Source: Geminicoccaceae bacterium (GTDB lineage Bacteria; Pseudomonadota; Alphaproteobacteria; Geminicoccales; Geminicoccaceae). From it: 64,000 nt of DNA. Below the pieces are notes generated by a model. It was not told where the DNA came from, did not search any database, and was given only the letters and a program-made list of their open reading frames with translations. The stretch is from NCBI GenBank assembly GCA_020638465.1, contig JACKIM010000002.1, positions 1,488,001 to 1,552,000 of the forward strand. The letters are read 5' to 3'. Shown here piece after piece: positions 51,463 to 59,860 of the stretch (its first letter is position 1; the number at the start of each line of letters is the position of its first letter). The position numbers and the translations under genes are program-made.

Positions 51463-52125
51463 TCAAATGGGAGGCTGCTGGATGGCCAGCGCCAGCTCGT
51501 CCATGTCTCCCTCAAGCTGGCGCAACCCTCCCTCGCCCTCGACGGACCGGATCTCCCCGTCATTGTCGGCATCGAAGCCGATGACGATGTGGTCGGCCTG
51601 GCTCTTGAGTTCGACAACCAGTGCTCCAGCGTCGGCATCATCCGTAGTCGAGCGAATTTCTTCGGCAAGCGACAATGCCTTGTCGGCCCAACCCTTGACG
51701 TTTTCCGAATTGGCAAGGACACCATTCGCCAGATTGATCACCTCGGCATCGGCCTGCGGTTCGGCCATCGCCAGCCGGACCCGCGTGACGATACCGTCCA
51801 TGGCATGCTGGAGCCCGAACCCCATGCCCGGACCACTTTCCACCTGGGATGGATCAATGGCATGAATGACATGCAGCGCATGTAGCTGCATGGCATCGAG
51901 ATCACCGCGATTCTGAACCGCCAGCCCTGCATGCAGCTTGGCGATGGTCCCCTCGGCGACCGCAATGGGCAGGAAACCTCGACCATCCGGAGTTTCCTGC
52001 GAATGCGAGAGTATTTCTGCAACGAGACTATCAATCCCGGGCTCGGACGCCAGTTCCGAATCCCTGCCGGCGCAGGCGGTCATCAGCAATGTTGTGCTGA
52101 CGAGACATCGTCCGAGCTTGCGCAT
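51463..52125 (-). CDS. Putative lipoprotein, unknown function
   Basis: The 220-residue protein starts MRKLGRCLVSTTLLMTACAG. The lipobox MTAC makes cysteine 18 the lipidated residue, and Ala-Gly after it favours the outer membrane. The mature part is helical and acidic (ALSLAEEIRSTTDDADAGAL), with no recognised family. Histidines cluster in LHALHVIHAIDPS. The ATG at 52125 is the only start giving a signal peptide; the longer frame is rejected. It follows the potassium channel gene by 49 bp on the same strand. Confidence 0.7.
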   Translation of the reverse strand: MRKLGRCLVSTTLLMTACAGRDSELASEPGIDSLVAEILSHSQETPDGRGFLPIAVAEGTIAKLHAGLAVQNRGDLDAMQLHALHVIHAIDPSQVESGPGMGFGLQHAMDGIVTRVRLAMAEPQADAEVINLANGVLANSENVKGWADKALSLAEEIRSTTDDADAGALVVELKSQADHIVIGFDADNDGEIRSVEGEGGLRQLEGDMDELALAIQQPPI

Positions 52126-52174
52126 TCCCGATTTCCCCAAGGTCGCTGCTCCGGGTGTCCGGCAACAGCCTCCT

Positions 52175-52972
52175 TCATTCGCCTTCGTTGGGGATGTTGA
52201 TAACAAGACCACAATGTTTGCAATGCACCGCATCGGGATCATGTCGAAGTAATCCGCAATTGTCGCAGCGGAACCGCACCTTTGCCGGCCTGAAGATGGT
52301 CTGCACGAGTCGAAGGAACAGCGAAATGCCGAAAATCATGATGAGCACGGCGAGCAGGCGGCCGAACTGCCCCACAAGGGTGATATCACCGAATCCTGTC
52401 GTTGTCAGAGTGGTGATGGTGAAATATAGCGCATCGATATAGTCGTTTATGGCCGGATTGTCGCCAACCTGACTGACATAGACAATCGCCGTGCAGATAA
52501 AGATGAACACCGCAAGATTGACGACACTCTGGATCAAATCCTCATTGCGCCGCACCCATGGCGAAGATTGCCGCAGGAGTCCGAGTACATGGTAGGAACG
52601 CAACAGGCGAATGGCCCGCAATATACGCAAAAATGCGAAATTCCCTGTGAGAGCAGGAATAATCAGCGAAACGATGACGATCAGATCGGCAATGGTCGTC
52701 ACGCTCCACAGATAGCGCCATCGGGTTTGCGCAATCGTGAAGCGGGCGAGGAAATCGAGGGTCAGCGGTATGGCGATGAGAAGATCGACAATGATGACCC
52801 ATGGCGCATCGTGGATAAATGACACCACGAGAAAAAATGCGATGGTGAGAAAATCGAACAGCAGAAGCCCATACTGGAATACGGCGGACCGTCGACCCGA
52901 TCCGCGATAGAGTTCCATCAACACGCGACGCAGTCGAGCATATCGGCCATGCATGGAATGGGCTTTCACCAC
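52175..52972 (-). CDS. Voltage-gated K+ channel-like protein with C-terminal zinc ribbon
   Basis: This 265-residue six-helix ion channel subunit has helices S1-S3 at about 35-110. The S4 voltage sensor has arginines at regular spacing (FLRILRAIRLLRSYHVLGLL). S5 and S6 (NLAVFIFICTAIVYV, LLAVLIMIFGISLFLRLV) flank the pore. The selectivity filter reads TLTTTGFGD instead of the usual TVGYGD. Uniquely, the cytosolic tail after S6 ends in a zinc ribbon with cysteines 236, 239, 251 and 254 (CDNCGLLRHDPDAVHCKHCG). Zinc or redox state could therefore gate the tetramer. It lies directly after the GST gene. Confidence 0.88.
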   Translation of the reverse strand: MVKAHSMHGRYARLRRVLMELYRGSGRRSAVFQYGLLLFDFLTIAFFLVVSFIHDAPWVIIVDLLIAIPLTLDFLARFTIAQTRWRYLWSVTTIADLIVIVSLIIPALTGNFAFLRILRAIRLLRSYHVLGLLRQSSPWVRRNEDLIQSVVNLAVFIFICTAIVYVSQVGDNPAINDYIDALYFTITTLTTTGFGDITLVGQFGRLLAVLIMIFGISLFLRLVQTIFRPAKVRFRCDNCGLLRHDPDAVHCKHCGLVINIPNEGE

Positions 52973-52997
52973 CGTGCCAATATTTGCGCCATCTCCC

Positions 52998-53618
52998 TCA
53001 GGTTACCGGAACCATGACATGCTGCCGGAACGCTTCGCGCGAATGCAGGCGCTCGAACCACGACTGGATGTTCGGCAACTCCGGCTTGTCGAGATCGAGA
53101 TTGCTGTATCGCCACCATGCACAGCCAAGCGGGATATCGCCCATGGTGAAATGGTCTCCGGCGACGTAATTTCGCCGGCCCAGATGATCTTCCAGAATTT
53201 GCCACACCGGTCGGATTTCCACTCCCGCCCTGTCGATGGCGGCATGGTCACGCTGTTCTTCCGGAGTTCGCACCAGTCCCCAGAAGACGACATGCAGCAA
53301 TGGCTGCAGGGTTGTGGATTTCCAGTCCATCCAGCGGTCAGCCAGCGAACGCTGGGCCGGATCCTCGTCCCAGAGCCTGCCCGAGCCGTAGCGGGCGGCG
53401 AGATAGCGAACGCAGGCCTGGCTTTCCCAGACCACCACCTCTCCGTCCTTGAGCACCGGAATCCTGCGGTTGGGATTCATGGCACCGTAGGCCGCCGTGT
53501 CCAGACCGCCGAACACGCCACCGGCATCGATGCGCTCATGGTCAAGGCCCAATTCGCCGACCGTCCACATGACCTTCTGCACGTTGATCGAATTCGGGCG
53601 ACCGTAGACCTTCAACAT
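52998..53618 (-). CDS. Glutathione S-transferase family protein
   Basis: The 206-residue cytosolic enzyme begins MLKVYGRPNSINVQKVMWTV. The N-terminal thioredoxin-like domain has the RIPVLKDGEVVVWESQACVR block (cis-proline and the glutathione-binding Glu-Ser). An all-helical C-terminal domain follows (LADRWMDWKSTTLQPLLHVV). The RPNSINVQK start resembles beta/theta-like GSTs with a serine or asparagine near the active site. The ATG at 53618 fits the fold. It lies 52 bp after the amidase gene on the same strand and 25 bp before the channel gene. The substrate is unknown. Confidence 0.92.
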   Translation of the reverse strand: MLKVYGRPNSINVQKVMWTVGELGLDHERIDAGGVFGGLDTAAYGAMNPNRRIPVLKDGEVVVWESQACVRYLAARYGSGRLWDEDPAQRSLADRWMDWKSTTLQPLLHVVFWGLVRTPEEQRDHAAIDRAGVEIRPVWQILEDHLGRRNYVAGDHFTMGDIPLGCAWWRYSNLDLDKPELPNIQSWFERLHSREAFRQHVMVPVT

Positions 53619-53670
53619 TGTGATAACTCCACCTGTTTCCCGATCTGCCCGACCCGTTGCGCGACGTTTG

Positions 53671-55140
53671 TCAACTTTCGCCTCGTGGTGTCTTGCGCCC
53701 CGGAGCAGGTCTTCTCGGATCGATCGGCAAGCGATCGGCAAGTCCGAAGAGATCCTCGATCATCGCCGCGCACTGCAGAAGGCGTGCTTCACCGCGCGGC
53801 GGTCCGATCAGCTGCAATCCCACCGGCAGGCCGTCTGCGGTAAAGCCGCAGGGAATCGAAAGTGCCGGACATCCCGTCAACGTGACGGCATAGCAGATCG
53901 CCAGCCAGTCGATATAGGTCGGAAAACGATGCTCTCCGAGCATCTCGACATACCGCACTTCCACGGGCAGGGGCGGAACGATCGCCGTGGGACAGATCAG
54001 CAGATCATGATCGTCAAAGAATGCCGCCATGCGTCGCTGCATCAGGCCGCGTTCGCGTTCCGCCCAACCGATCTCTCCTGCTGTCGCATCAAGCCCCCTC
54101 CGGATATTCCAGGCCACCTCCGGCTTGAGCAGATGCCCGTGTTCTTCCAGCAGTGGCGCCTTGTTGGCGGCATAGAGTTCGGCTCGAAGGATCTCGAACA
54201 CATCGCGCGACTTCGACAGGTCGGGGGCCCTGCTCTCGATGACGACCGTTCCCTCGGCACTGAGCTTGCGCACGGCCTCGCCACAGACACGCGCGACGCC
54301 CGGATCGACCGGCGTCACGCCGCCAAGGTCGGCACTGAAGGCCACCTTGCCCGGTCGCCTCGGACGTTGTACCGCCTTGCTGAAGGATTCCACCGGCGGA
54401 TCGTAGCTGAGCGGATCGCGTGGATCGAAGCCCGCCATGACATCGAGGAAGAACGCGACATCGCGAACGTCCCGCGCCATCGGTCCTTCGACGGACAGGG
54501 TCTGGAAGGGTGACGGCGAGGGACCATGCGCGACACGCCCCGGCGACGGGCGCAGGCCAACTACTCCGTTATATCCGGCAGGCGTCCGCAGTGATCCGGC
54601 GAGGTCGGAACCATCAGCCAGCCACGCCATCCCGGTGGCCAGGGCCACGGCCGCGCCGCCCGACGACCCGCCGCAATTGAGTGCCGTGTTCCACGGATTG
54701 AGCGTTGCCCCGAAGACCTCATTGAAGGTATTCGCCCCGGCGCCGAACTCGGGCGTGTTCGTCTTGCCGAGCACGATACCGCCCTGCCGCTCGATCCGCT
54801 GCACCTCGATGGCGGAACTCGTGGGGACATGATCGCGGAAGATCAGCGATCCCTGGGTCGTGCGCACCCCCTCGACGTCGACCAGATCCTTGATCAGGAC
54901 CGGCAACCCGGCCAGCCACCCGCGACCGTCCGCCGGCGCTGGCGGATGGTCCATCATCATCCGGCGCGCACGGTCCAGAGCCCGTTCGGCACAGATCGTG
55001 GGCACGGCATTGACGACCGGATCGACCTCCTCGATACGCGCCAGCGAGGCTTCGATGGCCTCCACCGGAGAGATCTCGCCCGAGGCCAACATTCTGACCA
55101 CCTCCCTTGCGGAAAGGTCGACAAGTTCATGACCAGACAA
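53671..55140 (-). CDS. Amidase signature family enzyme
   Basis: This 489-residue serine amidohydrolase carries the complete Ser-cisSer-Lys triad: LPVLIKDLVDVEGVRTTQGS (Lys), NCGGSSGGAAVALATGMAWL (cis-Ser) and GSDLAGSLRTPAGYNGVVGL (nucleophilic Ser). LSIPCGFTADGLPVGLQLIG closes the fold. Family members hydrolyse indoleacetamide, fatty amides and other amides, or act as GatA. GatA is unlikely because gatB and gatC are absent nearby. The enzyme is cytoplasmic, with no signal peptide. It precedes the GST gene and could belong to a small detoxification operon. Confidence 0.9.
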   Translation of the reverse strand: MSGHELVDLSAREVVRMLASGEISPVEAIEASLARIEEVDPVVNAVPTICAERALDRARRMMMDHPPAPADGRGWLAGLPVLIKDLVDVEGVRTTQGSLIFRDHVPTSSAIEVQRIERQGGIVLGKTNTPEFGAGANTFNEVFGATLNPWNTALNCGGSSGGAAVALATGMAWLADGSDLAGSLRTPAGYNGVVGLRPSPGRVAHGPSPSPFQTLSVEGPMARDVRDVAFFLDVMAGFDPRDPLSYDPPVESFSKAVQRPRRPGKVAFSADLGGVTPVDPGVARVCGEAVRKLSAEGTVVIESRAPDLSKSRDVFEILRAELYAANKAPLLEEHGHLLKPEVAWNIRRGLDATAGEIGWAERERGLMQRRMAAFFDDHDLLICPTAIVPPLPVEVRYVEMLGEHRFPTYIDWLAICYAVTLTGCPALSIPCGFTADGLPVGLQLIGPPRGEARLLQCAAMIEDLFGLADRLPIDPRRPAPGRKTPRGES

Positions 55141-55163
55141 GATGCGCCTCCACGTGTTGTTAT

Positions 55164-56123
55164 TCAGTTGCAGCGGGGATGGAGGATCCAGCCAGCCAGC
55201 TTTCCCGTACCCGGCGCCTCGAACAGCTCGATCTCGTAACAGGGATTGTCTTCAGGAGGCCCGGACGCAGCGGGCACATAGATCGGATCGGTCCTGTTCG
55301 GGCGCAAAAGACCCGTCGCAGAAAGCGGATCATAACGCAATGGGGTACCGCCAGTATCGCGCACGATGCAATCCCAGTCCCTGGCGGTGGCATCCTGGAC
55401 CAGGACGTTCACCAGCCCGCGAGCCATGGGATAGGCCTTCAGTACGCGTGCGGGCTGCGAGCTGCCGGTGCGCGCGCAGAATTCAGCGGGCTCGTACAGG
55501 GTGGCAAGATTGCGGGTCCAGTCGGTTCGGGACTCCAAAGGCGGCCACTGCCGGGCAGGCAACCCTGCAACACCCGTGTCATCCGGAAGCGCCACACTGG
55601 CACCCGACACGGTATCGACCCCCTGCAGTTCCTCGATCGCCGGATCGGCCGATGCCCCCCGGGAACCGGATGCCCCCTCGCTCTCGCGCTTCTGTTCGAC
55701 ACCCGTTTCGTGGTCCGGCGTGATCGGCAACAGGCTGCCCACCGAAACGTCCGCCGGCCCGCCGACGGACGGGGACGGCAAAGAGGACCTGGGAACTTCC
55801 GCGATCAGGTCGCCGCGAATCCAGCCCTCATAGCGGCCGTTCGGTCCAAGAAGGCGATACCAGATATGCTCGCCCTGCCGCGTACTCTCCAGGATGCGGG
55901 CACGCTCACCCCCCAGTGCGATACCCACGACATTGCCATCGCGGATCTCGGGTTCGCCACGGACATTGACGCGCGAACCGCTGACGGCGTCGATCTTCAC
56001 GCTGTCACCCGCCGCAAGCTGCGCGCGAGCCGGCAAACAGGTCAGGATTATGAAAAGCGCTGCCGTCAGGCCAAGCCTCGACGTTGACCGGAGCATACGA
56101 TTTCCGGGTATTCTGGGTTTCAT
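55164..56123 (-). CDS. Exported SH3-domain protein
   Basis: The 319-residue protein has a signal peptide (LTAALFIILTCLPARAQ) after a basic start; a second ATG at 56096 may be the true start. Residues about 36-105 form a bacterial SH3b domain (VNVRGEPEIRDGNVVGIALG, IWYRLLGPNGRYEGWIRGDL), a fold often binding cell-wall peptides. The rest is a low-complexity linker rich in Ser, Gly and Asp, then a domain with four cysteines (FCARTGS, WDCIVRD, NPCYEIEL, HPRCN) of no known family. It is probably periplasmic or wall-associated. The amidase gene starts 23 bp downstream. Confidence 0.75.
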   Translation of the reverse strand: MKPRIPGNRMLRSTSRLGLTAALFIILTCLPARAQLAAGDSVKIDAVSGSRVNVRGEPEIRDGNVVGIALGGERARILESTRQGEHIWYRLLGPNGRYEGWIRGDLIAEVPRSSLPSPSVGGPADVSVGSLLPITPDHETGVEQKRESEGASGSRGASADPAIEELQGVDTVSGASVALPDDTGVAGLPARQWPPLESRTDWTRNLATLYEPAEFCARTGSSQPARVLKAYPMARGLVNVLVQDATARDWDCIVRDTGGTPLRYDPLSATGLLRPNRTDPIYVPAASGPPEDNPCYEIELFEAPGTGKLAGWILHPRCN

Positions 56124-56203
56124 GATGGCCAGCTAAACTCTCCTCGAAAGGCGCGTCTGCGCCCTCAATAAGCACCAGACGCTATGGATTTCAATCCGGC
56201 TGG

Positions 56204-56232
56204 CCCATGTCGGCCGGGTCGACCGACATGGG
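56204..56232. terminator. Perfect 10-bp hairpin after the aldolase pseudogene
   Basis: CCCATGTCGG and CCGACATGGG flank a nine-base loop. It lies 30 bp past the in-frame end of the decayed threonine aldolase on the minus strand. No T-run follows on either strand, so it may be a 3' structure or weak terminator. Confidence 0.35.
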
Positions 56233-56261
56233 TGACGAGCCATGCGCACGATTCGACTGCT

Positions 56262-56957
56262 CTATCGGCTTGGCCCCCGGACTTGTCCAGTCGCTTGAAG
56301 ATTCCCGCAAAGGATTTCCACTGCCCTTCGCACCCTCTCGAAACTGACATCCCGATGGGTCACCAGACGTAGCGGGTATCCCCCATGGCGATCAGCAGCA
56401 GGTCGTCACGACGGCATCCGGCGGCGACCTCACCGGCCCGTTCGTCAACCAGATCGACCATGACGATGTTCGTTTCGACACGATCAGGGTCAATACGAAC
56501 TCCCTCCATTCCCACGATATTACTGGCAAGGAGCCTTGCCTTGGCGTGATCCTCGGCAAGCCCGTCGAGATGGTTCGCGAGCGCATGCAACGTACCGGCA
56601 GCAACAATCCCCGCCTGGCACATCGCTCCTCCGAAGACTTCGCGAAAGCAGCGCGCACGATCGATCAGTGTCCGTCTGCCAGGCAGAGTGGTGCCCACTG
56701 GAGCACCGAGACCTTTCGAAAAGCATACACTGATACTATCGAAATGTGAGGAGATGCTGCCCGCGTCAATCCCCGAGGCGACCACCGCATTCCACAGCCG
56801 AGATTGCGGGTGTTTTCGAGAGCATTCATGGCCGGCGGCGGAAACAGGCCGTATTTCACCGCATCGGCAGACCTTGTCGCCCCGTCGACTTGCTGCGCAT
56901 GGACGCCGTCGGCCATCGTGTCACAATATCGCTGCGCAGGTCGACGGGCGCGTTCAT
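56262..56957 (-). pseudogene. Low-specificity threonine aldolase, decayed
   Basis: Four fragments align in order with a PLP-dependent threonine aldolase but in different frames. They are VDLRSDIVTRWPTASMR after the ATG; PPPAMNALENTRNLG; the long block WNAVVASGIDAGSISSHFDS to VCFSKGLGAPVGTTLPGRRT (the lysine that binds PLP is in SKGLG); and LVTHRDVSFERVRRAVEIL at the C-terminus, one frame off at about 56357. Sequence is missing between the first three blocks, so lengths fall well short of the usual 340 residues. Cleavage of threonine to glycine and acetaldehyde would be lost. Its ATG overlaps the stop of the small upstream gene. Confidence 0.72.
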
Positions 56958-57208
56958 GCGCCTTCCCCGGCGAAACTGGCACGGATCGCGATCCATTCAC
57001 TTTCAAGCGATCCGGAGGCGGGCGCCTTTCCGGCCCGGCGATACCAGTAACCGGCATTGGCGAGATCGCCCTCCTTGCGGTGCAGGTAGGCATGCACCCA
57101 GGCTGCTCCGACCCCATCCATATCCTGAACAATGGCATGGGCCCGATCCCACTCGTCATTCCTGTCCGCATCGAGAGCCTCGACCAGCCGGATGCTGTTC
57201 TCGTCCAT
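56954..57208 (-). CDS. Small conserved-looking helical protein, unknown function
   Basis: The 84-residue acidic protein is helical (IRLVEALDADRNDEWDRAHA, GAAWVHAYLHRKEGDLANAG, YWYRRAGKAP) and resembles a single tetratricopeptide-like hairpin. Tryptophan, histidine and tyrosine are enriched around WVHAYLHRKEGD and YWYRRAG, which looks like a conserved ligand or contact surface. Its stop overlaps the start of the threonine aldolase pseudogene (ATGA), so the pair once formed a coupled operon. No named family is assigned with certainty. It would remain intact after decay of its neighbour. Confidence 0.65.
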   Translation of the reverse strand: MDENSIRLVEALDADRNDEWDRAHAIVQDMDGVGAAWVHAYLHRKEGDLANAGYWYRRAGKAPASGSLESEWIAIRASFAGEGA

Positions 57209-57336
57209 GTTTCACATACCTTTTGCCGTTGTCCGGAACGCGTACGATATGATGAAGTCTTGCCCATTGTCCCGCAACCGCGCATGACGGTGCCTGGCGC
57301 ATCACGGAGCCGAACAGCAGGCAGACGGGAGGAAAG

Positions 57337-58086
57337 ATGAGCAAGATCGCAATCGTGACGGGTGCAGGCAGCGGTGTGGGCCGCGCGGTGGCCCTCGCAT
57401 TTCTCGAAGCCGGATACAACACCGCACTGGCCGGGAGACGGAGGGAGCCGCTCGAAGAGACTGCAGCCGAGGGCAAGAACTTCAGGGGCGAGGCGCTGGT
57501 GGTGCCGACGGACGTGACCAGGCCGGACGAGGTCGAACGACTGTTCGATGCCGTGAAGGAAAAGTACGGTCGACTCGATGTTCTTTTCAACAATGCCGGG
57601 AGCGGCGCTCCGGCCATTCCACTTGAAGAGTTGACGTTCGAGCAGTGGCAGAAGGTGGTCAATGTCAATCTCACCGGCCCCTTCCTGTGTACCCAGCAGG
57701 CGTTCCGCATGATGAAGAACCAGGATCCGCGGGGGGGCCGCATCATCAACAACGGCTCGATCTCCGCCTATGTGCCCCGGCCGAATTCGGCACCCTACAC
57801 CGCGACCAAGCACGCGATCACCGGCCTCACCCGTTCTACCAGCCTCGATGGACGGCCATTCGACATTGCCTGCGGCCAGGTCGATATCGGCAATGCGGCG
57901 ACCCCGATGACCGAGCGCATGACCGGTGGCGTGCTCCAGGCCGATGGCTCGACGAAGCCGGAGCCCCGCATGGACTCCCGCCACGTGGCCACATCGGTGC
58001 TGCACATGGCCAGCCTGCCGCTTGACGCCAATGTCCAGTTCATGACGGTGATGGCCACCACGATGCCCTATATCGGTCGAGGCTGA
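57337..58086 (+). CDS. Short-chain dehydrogenase/reductase
   Basis: This 249-residue classical SDR has the Rossmann motif TGAGSGVG for NAD(P), LFNNAGSGAP (NNAG), a serine in NNGSISAYVP and the catalytic pair YTATK. The sequence AGRRREPLEE after the second strand, with arginines, suggests NADP preference. The substrate loop is long (ERMTGGVLQADGSTKPEPRM). It is likely a cytoplasmic oxidoreductase acting on a hydroxyl or keto group. It diverges from the small helical protein gene across a 128-bp gap. The specific substrate cannot be told. Confidence 0.9.
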   Translation: MSKIAIVTGAGSGVGRAVALAFLEAGYNTALAGRRREPLEETAAEGKNFRGEALVVPTDVTRPDEVERLFDAVKEKYGRLDVLFNNAGSGAPAIPLEELTFEQWQKVVNVNLTGPFLCTQQAFRMMKNQDPRGGRIINNGSISAYVPRPNSAPYTATKHAITGLTRSTSLDGRPFDIACGQVDIGNAATPMTERMTGGVLQADGSTKPEPRMDSRHVATSVLHMASLPLDANVQFMTVMATTMPYIGRG

Positions 58087-58342
58087 TCCGGAATATTCCA
58101 CGATCGTCACACTCCAACCAACGATCCGGATCCTGGATGCGGGCGGTTGTCACCCTGCAACACCGACCGCATTCCAGTTGCCGGATTGCGGCAATCCGAT
58201 CTTCTTGGAAAATTTCAAGAACGGGCAAATTTTTCCACTTGGCGGTCATATCATAACGCACGCTTTGCGTGTGAAATAGGACGCAAGCCATCCCGTTCAT
58301 TAGGCGTTCGGTCGATTCAGTATCAGGAACGGGAAATCACCG
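58087..58342. other. Intergenic region before the RTX gene, no gene seen
   Basis: About 250 bp. The stretch 58200-58270 is richer in A and T and probably carries the promoter of the RTX-type gene. No RNA gene or repeat was recognised. Confidence 0.35.
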
Positions 58343-59299
58343 ATGCGCGAAAAGAGCGAATTGAAGCCTTTCGACCACCAGTCCACGACGACCGCTTCGG
58401 CCATGGCTGGAAACCAGCATGATCAACTCAGCTATGAGGCCGCATCGCTGGCGAACGACACACATTATGACAATACCAGTGGCAGCGTGCGCAGCGGTCA
58501 GTTCGATCATGAAACCACCGACGGCCGGACGATCTTCGTCGGCGATGCTGGAACCATCAATGGTGCGACCGATGCCCTCGACACGGGCGGGAATGACCGG
58601 ATCATCGGAACGTCACAGGCCGAGACCATTGCCGGCGATGCCGAAACGATCTTCGACGGGCATGGCGGCGACGACATCATCATCGGTCATGGCGGCGGCG
58701 ATACCGTCTATGGCGATTCGGTCTCCATGTTCGGAACGTCCAGCGGTGGCGACGATGTCATCACGCTGAATGACCACGATAGTCCGGTTCTGGTCTATGG
58801 CGATGCCGCCCTCGCCTTCGGTACACTGACCGGTGGGGACGATACCATTACCGATGGCAATGGATCCTCCACCATCTATGGCGATTTCGGGACGGGTGAA
58901 TTCGACGACGGTAACGACATCATCTTCGGCGGCGGCGGCAACGACCAGATCATCGGCGGCGGCGGCGATGACATTCTCAATGGCGGGTCGGGTGCCGACA
59001 AGCTCACCGGCGGCAGCGGACAGGATGCCTTCGTCATTGAAACCGGAACGGGTTATGACCTCATCAGCGACTTCACGACCGGCGACGACATTCTCGACAT
59101 CAGTGATTTCGGCCTGACCTTCGCCGATCTCGACACGACATCGGACAATGTCATCGATGGCAGCGACCAGTTCTGCACGATGGACGAAAACACGCTCATC
59201 ATCGATCTCGGCGAGGCGTCGGGGGGAGCCGTCAACACCGATTACATCCAGTTGACGAATGTCGATCAACTCGTGATCAGTGATCTGGGCACAGCCTGA
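58343..59299 (+). CDS. Hemolysin-type calcium-binding (RTX) protein
   Basis: The 318-residue acidic protein has an N-terminal low-complexity segment and RTX nonapeptide repeats of the GGxGxDxUx type in two groups, around 95-135 (DGHGGDDIIIGHGGGDTVYG) and 190-245 (FGGGGNDQIIGGGGDDILNG). They bind calcium in a parallel beta roll. The C-terminus (TDYIQLTNVDQLVISDLGTA) is the sort of acidic/hydrophobic tail used by type I secretion. It lacks a signal peptide and any enzymatic or toxin domain. No ABC exporter, membrane fusion protein or TolC gene is nearby. Confidence 0.85.
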   Translation: MREKSELKPFDHQSTTTASAMAGNQHDQLSYEAASLANDTHYDNTSGSVRSGQFDHETTDGRTIFVGDAGTINGATDALDTGGNDRIIGTSQAETIAGDAETIFDGHGGDDIIIGHGGGDTVYGDSVSMFGTSSGGDDVITLNDHDSPVLVYGDAALAFGTLTGGDDTITDGNGSSTIYGDFGTGEFDDGNDIIFGGGGNDQIIGGGGDDILNGGSGADKLTGGSGQDAFVIETGTGYDLISDFTTGDDILDISDFGLTFADLDTTSDNVIDGSDQFCTMDENTLIIDLGEASGGAVNTDYIQLTNVDQLVISDLGTA

Positions 59300-59354
59300 A
59301 CACGACCTGTTTACATCTTCCGGGGCTTGCCAACAGGCAGCTCCGGATGCGATG

Positions 59355-59386
59355 CCCTCATGCAGGTTGCATGTTTCTCATGAGGG
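59355..59386 (+). promoter_or_regulatory. Hairpin overlapping the ribosome-binding site
   Basis: A perfect 8-bp stem CCCTCATG/CATGAGGG with a 16-base loop ends within the GAGGGAGGA purine run that serves the next gene. Folding would partly hide the Shine-Dalgarno sequence, so it might control translation. It could also terminate the RTX transcript, although there is no U-tract. Confidence 0.3.
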
Positions 59387-59401
59387 AGGATATCGAGCAC
59401 C

Positions 59402-59782
59402 ATGGACAAGACCCGATTCGACAAGGGTATGGAAAAGCGAAAGGCGACACTTGGCTCTGGTTACGTCGACAAGACAATGGCCGCTGCCGATGACTTCAAC
59501 CTTCTGTTTCAGGAAGCGATGACCGAATGGTGCTGGGGGTTCGGCTGGGGCGACGAGACCATCGATCCGAAGACGCGATCGATGATGAACCTGGCCATGA
59601 TCGGCGCATTGGGAAAGATGACCGAGTGGGAAATCCACTGTCGCGGTGCCATCACCAACGGCGTCAGTGTGGAAGAGATCCGCTCCATCATCCATGTCGT
59701 GGGAATCTATTGCGGCGTGCCGCAGGCGCTCGAATGCTTCCGTTCGGCACGCAAGGTGCTGGAGGAAGAAGGCAAGCTGTAG
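59402..59782 (+). CDS. Carboxymuconolactone decarboxylase family protein
   Basis: The 126-residue helical protein fits the 4-carboxymuconolactone decarboxylase/PcaC group: LMxLAxxxAL-like MMNLAMIGALGKMTEWEIHC, then RGAITNGVSVEEIRSIIHVV and YCGVPQALECFRSARKVL. The histidine in EIHCRGA matches the PcaC active site. The CxxC peroxidase motif of AhpD is absent. It would act in the protocatechuate branch of aromatic degradation or on a related lactone, but no other pca genes are present. Its ribosome-binding site partly overlaps a hairpin. Confidence 0.85.
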   Translation: MDKTRFDKGMEKRKATLGSGYVDKTMAAADDFNLLFQEAMTEWCWGFGWGDETIDPKTRSMMNLAMIGALGKMTEWEIHCRGAITNGVSVEEIRSIIHVVGIYCGVPQALECFRSARKVLEEEGKL

Positions 59783-59860
59783 GAGGCACTGCCCACCAGT
59801 TCGACACCGACCTGCAGACCATCATGCGCGGCCGGGACCATGCCGCATCGCATTCCTCTT

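Noticed and set aside
53671..55140. GatA (glutamyl-tRNA amidotransferase subunit A) as identity of the amidase
   Set aside because: The amidase triad fits GatA, but gatB and gatC are absent and the neighbours are GST and channel genes, so the broader family name is used.
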